Origin: Maribacter spongiicola
GTDB lineage: Bacteria; Bacteroidota; Bacteroidia; Flavobacteriales; Flavobacteriaceae
Reading direction: 5' to 3'
DNA length: 64,000 nucleotides
NCBI RefSeq assembly: GCF_004364165.1
Contig: NZ_SOAY01000010.1
Coordinates: 372,001-436,000, forward strand
Below are positions 27,344 to 36,521 of the stretch, piece after piece. The translations under genes and the position numbers were made by a program. Numbering within the stretch: the first letter of the stretch is position 1; every line of letters starts with the position of its first letter. The notes beneath the pieces were generated by a model. It was not told where the DNA came from and made no database searches. It worked only from the letters and a program-made list of their open reading frames with translations.

Positions 27344-27850
27344 ATGCAAGAAGAAATCGTAAATAAAGTTGCCCAGAGCAAACTCATTACTTTTAACCTA
27401 GAAGATTACTACCCGAAAGGTAATAGGGTAGTGCTAGATATCAAAGACTGGCTTTTTGAAGGATTTATCTTAAAGGAGAAAGATTTTAGAAGTTTTGTTG
27501 AAGCACATGATTGGTCTCAATACGAGGGCGCTTATGTTGCTATGCACTGTTCTACCGATGCTATTGTACCCGGTTGGGCATATTTACTATTAAGTGTAAA
27601 ACTTAGTGGTATCGCCAAAAAGGCAATTCAAGGTTCTTTAGTAGATTTGGAAACTAGTATCTATCAGTCCGTTATTGAAAATATCGATGTTTCTCAATAT
27701 CAAGATAAGTTGATTATAGTAAAAGGGTGTAGTAAAAAACCTGTTCCGGCAAACGCTTATCTGTTTCTAGCAGAGCGTTTAAAGCCTGTGGCTAAGTCTA
27801 TTATGTATGGTGAGGCTTGCTCTTCTGTGCCATTATACAAAAGAAAATAA
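27344..27850 (+). CDS. DUF2480 family protein
   Basis: This 168-residue cytoplasmic protein follows the DUF59 gene after 33 bp. The family landmarks LEDYYPKGNRVVLDIKDWLFEG, quoted as YYPKGNRVVLDIKDWLFEG, and IIVKGCSKKPVPANAYLFL are clear, including a conserved cysteine in KGCSKKPVP. DUF2480 genes sit at the end of SUF loci throughout flavobacteria, so a role in Fe-S metabolism is likely but unproven. The late SIMYGEACSSVPLYKR segment holds another cysteine. Confidence 0.9.
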   Translation: MQEEIVNKVAQSKLITFNLEDYYPKGNRVVLDIKDWLFEGFILKEKDFRSFVEAHDWSQYEGAYVAMHCSTDAIVPGWAYLLLSVKLSGIAKKAIQGSLVDLETSIYQSVIENIDVSQYQDKLIIVKGCSKKPVPANAYLFLAERLKPVAKSIMYGEACSSVPLYKRK

Positions 27851-27884
27851 CATATTCCTACTTAAAGATGTTGCGAAGTATTAT

Positions 27885-27892
27885 TACCTTTG
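27885..27892 (+). promoter_or_regulatory. Putative -7 element of the DUF3078 gene
   Basis: TACCTTTG matches TAnnTTTG and lies 30 bp before the ATG at 27923. A matching -33 element is not obvious. Confidence 0.5.
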
Positions 27893-27922
27893 CGCCACTA
27901 TAAATTATAAACATTAATTATT

Positions 27923-28849
27923 ATGAAGAAAATTGTATTAACTCTGGCTCTTGCATTTGTTGCAACTGTTGGTTTTTCTCAGACAGAAGAAGAACTAAAA
28001 GGTCAATTAGGTGCAGCGAAAGATTCTATCGCAGCTATTCAAGGAAGAGCTGACGCTATTCAAGGTGCTATAGATGCATTGCCAGGATGGAAAAAAGGTG
28101 CATTCGGTACTATTGGTGCAAACCTTAGTAGCTTTAATAACTGGTACGGTCAAGGTACTCCAGATTTATCTTCTGGTAACATTGGTGTAACTGTAAATGC
28201 TTTTGCAAATTTGAACGAAGAGAAATTCTTCTGGAGAAACTCTGGTAACATCAATTTAGGATGGGTAAAGTTTGATGATAAGAACGATGATACTGATGAT
28301 GACAGTTTCAAACAAGGTACTGATGTATTTAACATCACATCTCTTTACGGTAGAAAGCTTAGCGAAAAGTGGGCTATATCTGGTTTAGCAGAATATAGAA
28401 CTACAATATTGAACAACTTTAATGATCCGGGATACCTTGATTTAGGTGTTGGTGCTACTTGGACGCCTATCGCTGATTTAGTTGTTGTAATTCACCCATT
28501 AAACTACAACTTTGTATTTAGTGATAACGACGCAGTGTTTGAATCTTCTTTAGGTGCTAAAATCGTTGCTGATTACACGAGACAAATTGGTGCGGTTAAC
28601 TTCAAGTCTAACCTTTCTATGTTTCAAAGCTATAAAAGCGGAGACCTTTCTAACTTAACTTGGATCAACTCTTTTGGTTACACCTTATGGAACGGTATAG
28701 GTTTAGGTTTTGAATTCGGTTTACGTGATAATAAGCAAGAAGCTCTAAATTATGCAGTTGGTACATTGGGCGAAACCGCTACTACTTTTGATACGGTTGA
28801 TAACAAATTACAAACGTATTTCTTAGTTGGTCTTAACTACTCTTTATAG
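27923..28849 (+). CDS. DUF3078 outer-membrane protein
   Basis: This 308-residue exported protein has a signal peptide (LTLALAFVATVGFSQ). A short helical, coiled-coil-like stretch follows (about 20-55, alanine-rich), then a beta-rich region opening with the family phrase WKKGAFGTIGANLSSFNNWY. It runs through repeated amphipathic strands to a C-terminal ...YFLVGLNYSL. DUF3078 proteins are found throughout Bacteroidota and look like outer-membrane barrels; none has a settled function. The gene is monocistronic and ends before a strong hairpin terminator. Confidence 0.9.
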   Translation: MKKIVLTLALAFVATVGFSQTEEELKGQLGAAKDSIAAIQGRADAIQGAIDALPGWKKGAFGTIGANLSSFNNWYGQGTPDLSSGNIGVTVNAFANLNEEKFFWRNSGNINLGWVKFDDKNDDTDDDSFKQGTDVFNITSLYGRKLSEKWAISGLAEYRTTILNNFNDPGYLDLGVGATWTPIADLVVVIHPLNYNFVFSDNDAVFESSLGAKIVADYTRQIGAVNFKSNLSMFQSYKSGDLSNLTWINSFGYTLWNGIGLGFEFGLRDNKQEALNYAVGTLGETATTFDTVDNKLQTYFLVGLNYSL

Positions 28850-28882
28850 TCTTAGATAGTATTTTAGAAAATAGTGTATAAT

Positions 28883-28912
28883 AAAAAAGCCCTCTATATA
28901 GAGGGCTTTTTT
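28883..28912. terminator. Bidirectional terminator between DUF3078 and hflX
   Basis: AAAAAAGCCCTCTA (28883-28896) pairs with TAGAGGGCTTTTTT (28899-28912). In practice this is an 8-9 bp GC-containing stem with a TATA-type loop flanked by A and T runs, so it works in both directions for the convergent genes. The 218 bp from here to the hflX stop holds nothing else I can recognise. Confidence 0.92.
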
Positions 28913-29130
28913 CGGTTAAGTAATTATCGTAAAATTTGGGATTTTACTTTTTAGTTTTCAAAAGTTAAATATCGATTTGGGGTCAAGACTTATCTTAAGT
29001 ACACTGTAAAATTAACTCATATGGTCTTGTTGCAAACAATTTATGTTGTGAACTGATCTCATAATGTGGTGAGATTTACCATCGGTTTAATTTCATCGAT
29101 GAACTACATCATTTCGTTTATAATTGACAT

Positions 29131-30342
29131 TTAATACTCGTCTAAATGTTCCGGATAAAGGAAATTGTTATATGGAAAACGAGTAATATGGATGTCTCTA
29201 ACCTCATCATAAACACGTTTTCTAAATTCATCTAGATTTTCTTTGTTCAAAGCTGATATAAAAATGGCACGGTCGCCCACTTTTTCCATCCAAGTTTGTT
29301 TCCAATCATTAATGGTAAAATGTCTTCCGGTACGTTCTGTAATTAAATCATCATCGTCAATGGTTTCGTGCTCGTACTGGTCAATTTTATTGAAGACCAT
29401 TATAATTTTCTTGTCTGAACTTTTGATTTCAGATAATATCTGATTTACAGATTCTATATGCTCTTCAAACTGCGGGTGAGAGATGTCTACTATATGTAAT
29501 AGTAAATCTGCCTCGCGAACCTCGTCTAAAGTACTTTTAAAGCTTTCTACTAACTGTGTTGGCAGTTTTCTAATAAACCCTACTGTATCGCTTAAGAGAA
29601 AAGGTAGGTTTCCTATAACAACCTTTCTAACTGTGGTGTCTAGGGTAGCGAACAGCTTGTTCTCCGCAAATACTTCGCTCTTACTAATAACATTCATTAA
29701 AGTAGACTTACCAACATTAGTATAGCCAACTAAAGCAACACGCACCAAAGCACCGCGGTTACCTCTTTGGGTTTCCATTTGGCGGTCTATTTTGAGAAGC
29801 TTCTTTTTTAATAAGGTAATACGGTCACGTACAATACGTCTATCCGTTTCAATTTCTGTTTCTCCAGGTCCGCGCATACCAATACCCCCTTTTTGGCGCT
29901 CAAGGTGCGTCCATAATCCGGTTAGTCTTGGTAACAGGTATTCATATTGTGCAAGTTCTACCTGTGTTCTCGCATAACTTGTTTGTGCACGCTGCGCAAA
30001 AATGTCTAAGATCAAACTGGTACGATCAATAATCTTACAACGTAATTGTTTTTCAATATTACGTTGTTGACCTGGTGTTAGCTCATCATCAAAAATTACC
30101 GAGCCAATTTCGTTCTCTTCAACATATTTTTCTATTTCTTCCATTTTTCCGGTACCTATTAAGGTCTTCGGATTAGGGATATCCATACGTTGCGTAAAAC
30201 GTTTGAAAACTTCACCGCCGGCAGTATAGGTAAGAAACTCTAGTTCATCTAGGTATTCCTTTACCTTTTCTTCATTTTGGTCTTTATTGATGATACCAAT
30301 AAGAACCGCTTTTTCATAATCTATACTCTTCTTTTCTATCAT
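29131..30342 (-). CDS. hflX: Ribosome-associated GTPase HflX
   Basis: This 403-residue TRAFAC GTPase binds the 50S subunit and rescues or splits stalled ribosomes under stress. The N-terminal HflX domain carries the ILDIFAQRAQTSYARTQVEL and GGIGMRGPGETEIETDRR segments. The G domain has G1 GYTNVGKST (206-214), G3 DTVGF (252-256), G4 NKID near 318 and a G5 SAL near 374. Length is typical for Bacteroidota. It is transcribed alone and convergent with DUF3078. Confidence 0.96.
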   Translation of the reverse strand: MIEKKSIDYEKAVLIGIINKDQNEEKVKEYLDELEFLTYTAGGEVFKRFTQRMDIPNPKTLIGTGKMEEIEKYVEENEIGSVIFDDELTPGQQRNIEKQLRCKIIDRTSLILDIFAQRAQTSYARTQVELAQYEYLLPRLTGLWTHLERQKGGIGMRGPGETEIETDRRIVRDRITLLKKKLLKIDRQMETQRGNRGALVRVALVGYTNVGKSTLMNVISKSEVFAENKLFATLDTTVRKVVIGNLPFLLSDTVGFIRKLPTQLVESFKSTLDEVREADLLLHIVDISHPQFEEHIESVNQILSEIKSSDKKIIMVFNKIDQYEHETIDDDDLITERTGRHFTINDWKQTWMEKVGDRAIFISALNKENLDEFRKRVYDEVRDIHITRFPYNNFLYPEHLDEY

Positions 30343-30506
30343 AAAATTCCGTAAAGTGTAAAATTAAGCATTTACCGATAAGCTATTTCGTATTTTTATT
30401 GACTCGATAATCTAGATTTTGTGCTCTGAGCCTTTCCGATGAATTTTAAATTAATTTTCCTCGAATGTCTCTTTGCTTTTCTAGAGTTATCTCCTTAAAA
30501 TAATAC

Positions 30507-31484
30507 ATGCGATTTCCATTCTTTAAGAAAAAGACAAAAAAACAGCGTTACACGATTGCGTTCTACAATTTAGAGAATCTATTTGATCCAGAGCGTAATT
30601 CTAAGATTCTAGACAAAGATTATACACCTGATGGTGCAAAAAAGTGGACTGTAGAGCGCTATCAGCGTAAATTAGAGAAACTCTCAAAGACGATAGTTAA
30701 GATAGGTGCAGCAGACCACCCTTATCCACCTGCATTAATAGGGGTTGCCGAAGCTGAGAATAATAGTGTTTTTAAAGCCTTGTTGGATACCGATGCTATG
30801 GACGATTTGGATTATGGATTTATTCATTACGATTCGCCCGATGAGCGAGGTATTGATACGGGTCTTATTTACCGAAAACGTTTTTTTAAGGTTTTATATT
30901 CAGAACCATTGACCTTATTGGTCGATAATGCCGGCGGAGTTAGAGATACAACCAGAGATATACTATATGTAAAGGGTGAACTTAATAAAGAGTTGGTACA
31001 TGTGTTTGTAAATCATTGGCCATCTAGAAGAGATGGTGGGGTAGAAACGGAATACAAACGGATTATTGCTGCAAATGAAATCGTTGAAAAAATTGAAATT
31101 ATAAAGAAAACCGAACTAGAGCCCAATATTATAGTTATGGGCGATTTTAATGATGATCCGTCTTCAATTAGTCTTCAAACGATGACAGAAGGGGCCGGTC
31201 TATTTAATCCTTTTGAGAAGATTCATATACCTAATAGTAAAGGGTCATCTGTTTATGGTAACAAATGGAATATGTTCGACCAAATTTTGATCTCGAATTC
31301 TTTTTTTAAATTTCAAAAGAATACCCACAGTTTTGATACTGCCGCCATCTATGATCATCAATCTTTAAGAGAAAAAGAAGGTAAATATAAAGGTACGCCC
31401 TACAGAACCTTTGTGTCTGATCGGTATATGGGTGGTTATAGCGACCATTTTCCTGTTTACGCAGTTTTTACTTTTAATTCTTAA
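30507..31484 (+). CDS. Endonuclease/exonuclease/phosphatase (EEP) family protein
   Basis: This 325-residue EEP-fold phosphodiesterase has no clear signal peptide but a basic N-terminus (MRFPFFKKKTKKQRY). Core motifs are FYNLENLFDP, IGVAEAENN (metal-binding Glu), FVNHWPSRRDGG, IVMGDFNDDPSS and the C-terminal GGYSDHFPVYA (His). This branch in Bacteroidota is usually an extracellular or membrane-near hydrolase of unknown substrate, and a lipid phosphatase or nuclease is possible. It stands alone. Confidence 0.88.
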   Translation: MRFPFFKKKTKKQRYTIAFYNLENLFDPERNSKILDKDYTPDGAKKWTVERYQRKLEKLSKTIVKIGAADHPYPPALIGVAEAENNSVFKALLDTDAMDDLDYGFIHYDSPDERGIDTGLIYRKRFFKVLYSEPLTLLVDNAGGVRDTTRDILYVKGELNKELVHVFVNHWPSRRDGGVETEYKRIIAANEIVEKIEIIKKTELEPNIIVMGDFNDDPSSISLQTMTEGAGLFNPFEKIHIPNSKGSSVYGNKWNMFDQILISNSFFKFQKNTHSFDTAAIYDHQSLREKEGKYKGTPYRTFVSDRYMGGYSDHFPVYAVFTFNS

Positions 31485-31609
31485 AGCACAATTAATCGAA
31501 GGAAAAATCTTACACATCATAAATTGACGTTTTCACAACAGGTTGAACACAATGTTCGTGCAATTCATCGAATAAAACTTGTCATTCACCGAACACAGGA
31601 ATAGGTTTA

Positions 31610-31617
31610 TATATTTG
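31610..31617 (+). promoter_or_regulatory. Putative -7 element of the subtilase gene
   Basis: TATATTTG lies 27 bp before the ATG at 31645 and fits TAnnTTTG. No clear -33 box was found. Confidence 0.5.
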
Positions 31618-31644
31618 TAGTCCAAATCTTACAATTTTAAACCT

Positions 31645-33846
31645 ATGTTGACTACCTACAATTCAACTTACCGTACAAGTAGTATTTTAATACTGCTATT
31701 TTTTGTGTTTTCGTCAATACATATTGCTTCTGCACAAAATTCTCAACAACGATTAAAAATTGCTGAAAACAATAAGAGAACCGAATTGGCAAATTTCAAA
31801 TCTAATTTGGTTTCTGAGTATGCTCTTGAAAGAACTCATCTTAAAGAGGTAGCAAAAATGAACAATTGGAAAATAAAGGAAACTTTAGCGAACGGTAAAA
31901 AAATAGAATTGCAAGGTATAGGGGTAGATGGTAGTCCTTTATATTATGAAACGTATTCTGATGAAGCTGGTATGGTTTCTAGAGCAAGTACATTGAACAC
32001 AGATGGTTTACTGGGACTGAATTTAGATGGTGACGGAATGAATGTTGGTGTGTGGGATGCTGGTGTTGCCTTAGAGAACCATATTGAATATGCATCTAGG
32101 GTTACTATTGCTGATGGTAATGCTGAGGTTGATGCACACGCAACTAGAGTTTCTGGAAGTATAATTTCAACGGGAATTAAAAAAGACGCTAGAGGTGTGG
32201 CTAATATGGCCAATGTAATATCTCATGATTGGACTAGAGATAAAATTGAAGTAACCGAAGCTGCTGCTGACGGACTCCTAATTTCTAACCACTCTTACGG
32301 TATTAAAGCTGATCGTGTGCCAGACTGGTATTTTGGCGCTTATACTAAAGTTTCTCAAGATTGGGATAAAATCATGTACAACGCTCCTTATTATTTAATG
32401 GTAACCGCTGCAGGTAATGCACAAAAGAGCAGAGATAACGAAACACCTTCTTATGGTAAAACAGCAGATGGTTTTGATGTTCTGTTAGGTTTTACCATTT
32501 CTAAAAACAATATTACCGTTGCAGCTGCCAATTCTAAGATTGACGGAAACGGAAATTTAAAAAGTGCAGATGTTTCTGCATATAGTAGCTTTGGTCCTGT
32601 TGATGATGGTAGAATTAAGCCAGACCTTGCCGGTAACGGTAGTGCTGTTTTGTCAACTGATGCAATTAGTAATACTAGCTACAACACTTCTTCTGGTACC
32701 TCAATGGCGACACCAGGTGTTACCGGGTCTTTATTATTGTTACAACAGTATAACAAAGAATTATATGGTGAGTATATGAAAGCTGCGACCTTAAAAGGGT
32801 TGGCATTACATACTGCCGATGATATTGATACAGAAGGTCCTGATTATAAAATGGGCTGGGGCGTTATGAATGCGAAAAAAGCGGCCGAGGTTTTAAATAA
32901 TAAAGATTTCTCTAGCCACATTGCCGAAGAGACTTTAGAAAACGGAAATTCATTTTCATTTGATGTAACTGCAGAAGGTAACGAAACATTGATTGCTTCA
33001 ATTTCTTGGACAGATGTACAATCTAGTTTTATTAATTCAGGTCAGTTAAATAATACTACTGCCGCTTTGGTAAATGATCTTGATATCAGAATTACTAAAA
33101 ATGGACAAACATTTTTACCTTGGAAATTGAATCCTGCTCAGGCAGCTAGCCCAGCAACTAAAGGAGATAATTTAGTGGATCCTTTTGAAAGAGTTGAAAT
33201 ACCTAATGCAAATGGTACCTATACTATTACCGTTACCCATAAAGGTGAACTTGTAAATGCTATGCAAGATTTTTCATTGATCGTTTCAGGTGTTGCTATG
33301 ACGACATGTTCTATAAATGCCCCAGAAGTTCATCTTGATGAAGCTGAAATGTCTACTGTAAAATTAGCTTGGAATGCTTCGGAAGATGCACTTTATGAAA
33401 TTCAGTATAAAGAAGTTCACCAACAAGAATGGACTACAGAGTATATTTCTGTAAATAACTTCAGCTGGAAGGGATTGTTGATCGATACTACCTATTCTTT
33501 TAGATTAAGAACATTCTGCTCACAGAACATCGCTTCTGAATTTAGTGAAGTAGCAACGTTTACTTTTAGCGGTGAAGATACCGAGTTAGAAACTTTACAT
33601 GCGTTAAGTGCAGATTCTGATATACCGTTTAGCGTTTACCCTAACCCTGCAGTAGATGAAATTCAATTGAGTGTAAAAACGTCTGATACTGCTACGTATA
33701 GAATAATGAGTACAGGTGGTGTAGCATTGAAAATGGATAAAGCATCAGATGCTAGAATCAATGTTTCAGACCTACCTTCAGGTTTGTATATATTACAAAT
33801 TCAAGATTGGAATATCAACAAAAGCACGAAATTCTATAAGTATTAG
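31645..33846 (+). CDS. Secreted subtilisin-like (S8) serine peptidase with Fn3 and T9SS sorting domain
   Basis: This is a 733-residue secreted protease. The signal peptide ends near residue 30 (IHIASAQ). The S8 triad is intact: Asp138 in GVWDAGV, His165 in DAHATRVSG and Ser353 in SGTSMATPG. A C-terminal proprotein-type jelly roll (about 435-550) is followed by a fibronectin III-like domain (about 555-645). The last 75 residues are a type-A T9SS sorting domain opening SVYPNPAVDEIQL and closing with a basic KSTKFYKY. It is thus exported by Sec, then secreted across the outer membrane by the gliding-associated type IX system. The gene stands alone, followed directly by the convergent DUF3124 gene. 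Confidence 0.94.
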   Translation: MLTTYNSTYRTSSILILLFFVFSSIHIASAQNSQQRLKIAENNKRTELANFKSNLVSEYALERTHLKEVAKMNNWKIKETLANGKKIELQGIGVDGSPLYYETYSDEAGMVSRASTLNTDGLLGLNLDGDGMNVGVWDAGVALENHIEYASRVTIADGNAEVDAHATRVSGSIISTGIKKDARGVANMANVISHDWTRDKIEVTEAAADGLLISNHSYGIKADRVPDWYFGAYTKVSQDWDKIMYNAPYYLMVTAAGNAQKSRDNETPSYGKTADGFDVLLGFTISKNNITVAAANSKIDGNGNLKSADVSAYSSFGPVDDGRIKPDLAGNGSAVLSTDAISNTSYNTSSGTSMATPGVTGSLLLLQQYNKELYGEYMKAATLKGLALHTADDIDTEGPDYKMGWGVMNAKKAAEVLNNKDFSSHIAEETLENGNSFSFDVTAEGNETLIASISWTDVQSSFINSGQLNNTTAALVNDLDIRITKNGQTFLPWKLNPAQAASPATKGDNLVDPFERVEIPNANGTYTITVTHKGELVNAMQDFSLIVSGVAMTTCSINAPEVHLDEAEMSTVKLAWNASEDALYEIQYKEVHQQEWTTEYISVNNFSWKGLLIDTTYSFRLRTFCSQNIASEFSEVATFTFSGEDTELETLHALSADSDIPFSVYPNPAVDEIQLSVKTSDTATYRIMSTGGVALKMDKASDARINVSDLPSGLYILQIQDWNINKSTKFYKY

Positions 33847-33849
33847 AAA

Positions 33850-34359
33850 CTACTTTATTCTTCTTGATTGAGTAGTAAAGGAAAGACCTTGTTGACCAAC
33901 GGTAGAATTCATGATACCTTCAAATAGAGGTTCGGGGCAATCTTTAGGTGCTTGCCATTCAAAAATAAAGTTAGAACCGGTACCGCCTTCAACATCCATC
34001 TCGTCAATAATAATTTCAGCCGTTTCTAAAGGGGCTAAATAAATAGGATGACTAAAGTAATTACGTAACGATACCCCATGGGTATCAAAATACTCGGCCT
34101 TAGAAAGGTAAATAGTATCTACATCGCTTGTATTTCGTAAGCTTACCATAGCCGTTAAATTGTGGGTCTTATGTTCTGAGCTGCTATAAATTTGAGAATA
34201 GATAGATAGATAAGATTTACCGTATTCTAAAGAATCTTGAACCTTCATGGTAATTTTTCTCTTTGACCAGTTTTCTGGGTGTATAGAGCTTATTTCCTTT
34301 TCTTGTAAACAGCTTGCCAGTACTATGACTACAGATAATAATAAGATGATTTTTTTCAT
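33850..34359 (-). CDS. DUF3124 lipoprotein
   Basis: This 169-residue lipoprotein (MKKIILLLSVVIVLASCLQE, Cys17) matches DUF3124. Matching segments are the YGKSYLSIYSQIYSS start, LTAMVSLRNTSDVDTIYLS, YFDTHGVSLRNY, ETAEIIIDEMDVEGGTGSNF and the end GQQGLSFTTQSR. It is a small beta-rich periplasmic or surface protein with no known activity. It is convergent with the subtilase gene, the two stops lying 3 bp apart. No other gene shares its transcript clearly. Confidence 0.87.
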   Translation of the reverse strand: MKKIILLLSVVIVLASCLQEKEISSIHPENWSKRKITMKVQDSLEYGKSYLSIYSQIYSSSEHKTHNLTAMVSLRNTSDVDTIYLSKAEYFDTHGVSLRNYFSHPIYLAPLETAEIIIDEMDVEGGTGSNFIFEWQAPKDCPEPLFEGIMNSTVGQQGLSFTTQSRRIK

Positions 34360-34451
34360 AGGTATGGCTCGTTTTGAATAAATGTCGTTACTAACAAAAT
34401 TACATCATTAGTGCTGTTTTTATATCGGTGGATGGTAATTTTAACTCGATT

Positions 34452-35174
34452 CTATGAATTAGCCACTTTCTTTACTTCATTATCGGTTAAAAGATCCTGA
34501 TTTCTTAATCTTAAATATACCTGGGCAGTAGTCAAGACGTCTAGTTCACAATAGGTAACGATTCGGTTTAAATCGTTTTCTTCGTAATATACAACCCTTA
34601 CCATGCTGCCATCGATATCTTCTTTAGGGGAAGGAATACCCAACACATGTGCCATTAGCTTTAGCGAAGTATAATGTTTGTAGTCGCCAAATTTCCAAAG
34701 CTCCATCGTATCGATATGCGGAACTTCCCATGGTTTTTTACCGAACAAATCTAGTTTTTGAGGTAGCGATATACCGTGAATGATCATTCTGCGAGCGATA
34801 TACGGAAAGTCGAATTCTTTGCCATTGTGCGCACAGAGTACATTTTTAACATGGTTAAAATGCTCGTCTAATAAATCTTTAAAGTCCTGTAATAGCTTAG
34901 CTTCTTCTCCGTAAAACGTGGTGATTCTAAAATTACGCACCTCTTTTTGAAACGTAAAATAACCTACAGATATGCAAATAATTTTACCGAACTCTGCCCA
35001 TATTCCGGCACGCTCGTAGAACTCTTCTGCAGTTACATTATCTTTTCTTTGGTATTTAGATTTGTGCGCCCACAGTTCTTGTGTAGTTTCATCTAACTGG
35101 TCAAAAGAACTTTTTTCAGGTACGGTTTCTATATCTAAAAACAAGATATTTTCGAGATGTATTTTATCAGGCAT
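34452..35174 (-). CDS. PolB-type 3'-5' exonuclease (DnaQ-like fold)
   Basis: This 240-residue nuclease has its true start at 35174 (MPDKIHLENILFLDIETVPE). The frame stays open upstream to 35441, but that part runs through island repeat A and is not protein-like. ExoI is LDIETVP (Asp14, Glu16), ExoII is CAHNGKEFDFPY, and ExoIII is YCELDVLTTAQVYL. It belongs to the family of stand-alone exonucleases related to the proofreading domain of B-family polymerases. It is the far flank of the ogt-anchored island, and before the insertions it probably lay directly downstream of ogt. Confidence 0.9.
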   Translation of the reverse strand: MPDKIHLENILFLDIETVPEKSSFDQLDETTQELWAHKSKYQRKDNVTAEEFYERAGIWAEFGKIICISVGYFTFQKEVRNFRITTFYGEEAKLLQDFKDLLDEHFNHVKNVLCAHNGKEFDFPYIARRMIIHGISLPQKLDLFGKKPWEVPHIDTMELWKFGDYKHYTSLKLMAHVLGIPSPKEDIDGSMVRVVYYEENDLNRIVTYCELDVLTTAQVYLRLRNQDLLTDNEVKKVANS

Positions 35175-35349
35175 AGAAAGGTAAGATACTAATAAGTAGG
35201 AAATTAACACAATTTCACTAATTTGAAAAATCCAATTTATTATTACATCCCATTTAAAATGTGAGAAGGTTTTAGATGTTTTTTTGATAACAAGGGAGTA
35301 TTTTGAAAGAAATGTTGTGATGAGTAGCGAAAGAGCAATAAAACTAACA

Positions 35350-35540
35350 AACCAACCAAACGGTCTGTTTTTTACTGGTAAAAGGAATTGAGAATTCTTG
35401 AAACTAACGACGGCAATCGCAATTGGATCGATAAAATGCAAAGCATACGAAGTTAAATAGGTGTTTTAGGCACTAAACAAACTTAGTGGTTTGTTTTTTG
35501 GTATTATAAAAGTAAGGTTAGAACAACAATTTCTGCTTTC
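35350..35540. repeat. Island direct repeat, copy A (next to the exonuclease gene)
   Basis: This is the most diverged copy of the repeat that punctuates 35.3-48.1 kb. It shares with the others the AACCAACC start, GGTCTGTTTTTTACT, a GAATTCTTGAAACTAACGAC-like block, GGCAATCGCAATTG and ATCGATAAAATGCAA. The hairpin AACAAAC...GTTTGTT (35476-35495) follows, and a short remnant (AGAACAACAATTTCTGCTTT) corresponds to the ogt end. It forms most of the spacer upstream of the exonuclease gene. Confidence 0.8.
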
Positions 35541-35556
35541 CGCTATGAACTTAGGG

Positions 35557-35604
35557 AGGTTTACGTTTTACGTTTATGCCCGCAGACACGTAAAATGTAA
35601 ACCT
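35557..35604. repeat. 16-bp inverted repeat downstream of the CPBP gene
   Basis: AGGTTTACGTTTTACG (35557-35572) pairs with CGTAAAATGTAAACCT (35589-35604) at all positions, allowing one G-T wobble, around a 16-base loop. It lies 140 bp past the CPBP stop. It could be a weak terminator, though no T-tract follows, or a recombination or insertion scar at the edge of the cargo module. The rest of the interval to 35744 shows nothing recognisable. Confidence 0.55.
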
Positions 35605-35744
35605 ATCATTTAAAACCTACATCTGTTTTGTTGTTAGCTTTTCTGAGTTAGTACTGCGTTCACTATTCGATTTTAATGAAATAAAATACAAGGCGTATAT
35701 TAAATCAGGGGAGTTCGCTATGTATAATTTGTTTCCAGTTATCA

Positions 35745-36407
35745 TTAAGCCAAGCCGTAGTAAATGCAAATCAAAGAAATGGTATCAAAAAAACCATGTA
35801 CGGCAATTACAAACCACAAGTCGTATTTGCGTAGGTAGAATATTAAAGCTATAAGCCCTCCAACGGTACCTGCAACAATTTGTCCGGTAATGCCTTGATA
35901 ACTGTGCATAAATCCGAAAAAGCAAGCTAACAGGACGATATTAAGAACAATACTTAATTTACTTTCTCCGAAGAATTTTACAAATTGTCTCATGAAATAA
36001 CCACGAAAGATAATTTCTTCTCCAAACCCGGCAGTAGCCCACACGACTAATAAGGCAATTAAGCAAGCGGAAAGATTTCCTTCCAATTCTTTAAAACTTG
36101 AATAATCTATCGGAACTCCTGTAAGTTTTGTAATGCCAGGAACCAATAAAAGGACATAAAAAGCAAAGAGACCTAGTGCGACTAAGGGTGCTAATACGAA
36201 GATGTTTTTGACCGTGAATTTTTCACGTTGAAAGCCTAGCGTTGAGAATGGTTTTCCATTGTATTCTATATAATTTGATAAGATGATTAATAGTGAAACA
36301 ACGAGGTTTTCTATATAACTTAAATGGAGTGGTCCAAACCATATAAAGCAGATGACTGCAACGGTAATTAATGGAATTAAAGTTTGTCGTAAGGTAACTT
36401 TGTTCAT
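35745..36407 (-). CDS. CPBP-family intramembrane glutamic protease
   Basis: This 220-residue membrane protein has about seven spans. The CPBP (Abi/Rce1-like) motifs are in place: EE at 130-131 with Arg135 (GEEIIFRGYF), FFGFMH with His168, and AVHGFFD with His204. Such proteases cleave prenylated or small membrane peptides and in bacteria often give bacteriocin self-immunity. It lies at the far end of the third cargo module, downstream of the LytTR gene by about 110 bp, and the two may be a regulator-effector pair. Substrate unknown. Confidence 0.88.
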   Translation of the reverse strand: MNKVTLRQTLIPLITVAVICFIWFGPLHLSYIENLVVSLLIILSNYIEYNGKPFSTLGFQREKFTVKNIFVLAPLVALGLFAFYVLLLVPGITKLTGVPIDYSSFKELEGNLSACLIALLVVWATAGFGEEIIFRGYFMRQFVKFFGESKLSIVLNIVLLACFFGFMHSYQGITGQIVAGTVGGLIALIFYLRKYDLWFVIAVHGFFDTISLICIYYGLA

Positions 36408-36521
36408 TATTTTAGGTTTTAAATTCTAAACGAATTAATGAACAAAAACGCTGAAACTCCCTTTATTTACTAATGTTCTTACTGAATGGTAGTAGATTAA
36501 TACCTGAATAGTCGGTTTTTA

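Noticed and set aside
35175..35441. 89-codon N-terminal extension of the exonuclease gene
   Set aside because: It translates repeat A and an AT-rich spacer; the exonuclease fold begins directly at the ATG at 35174.
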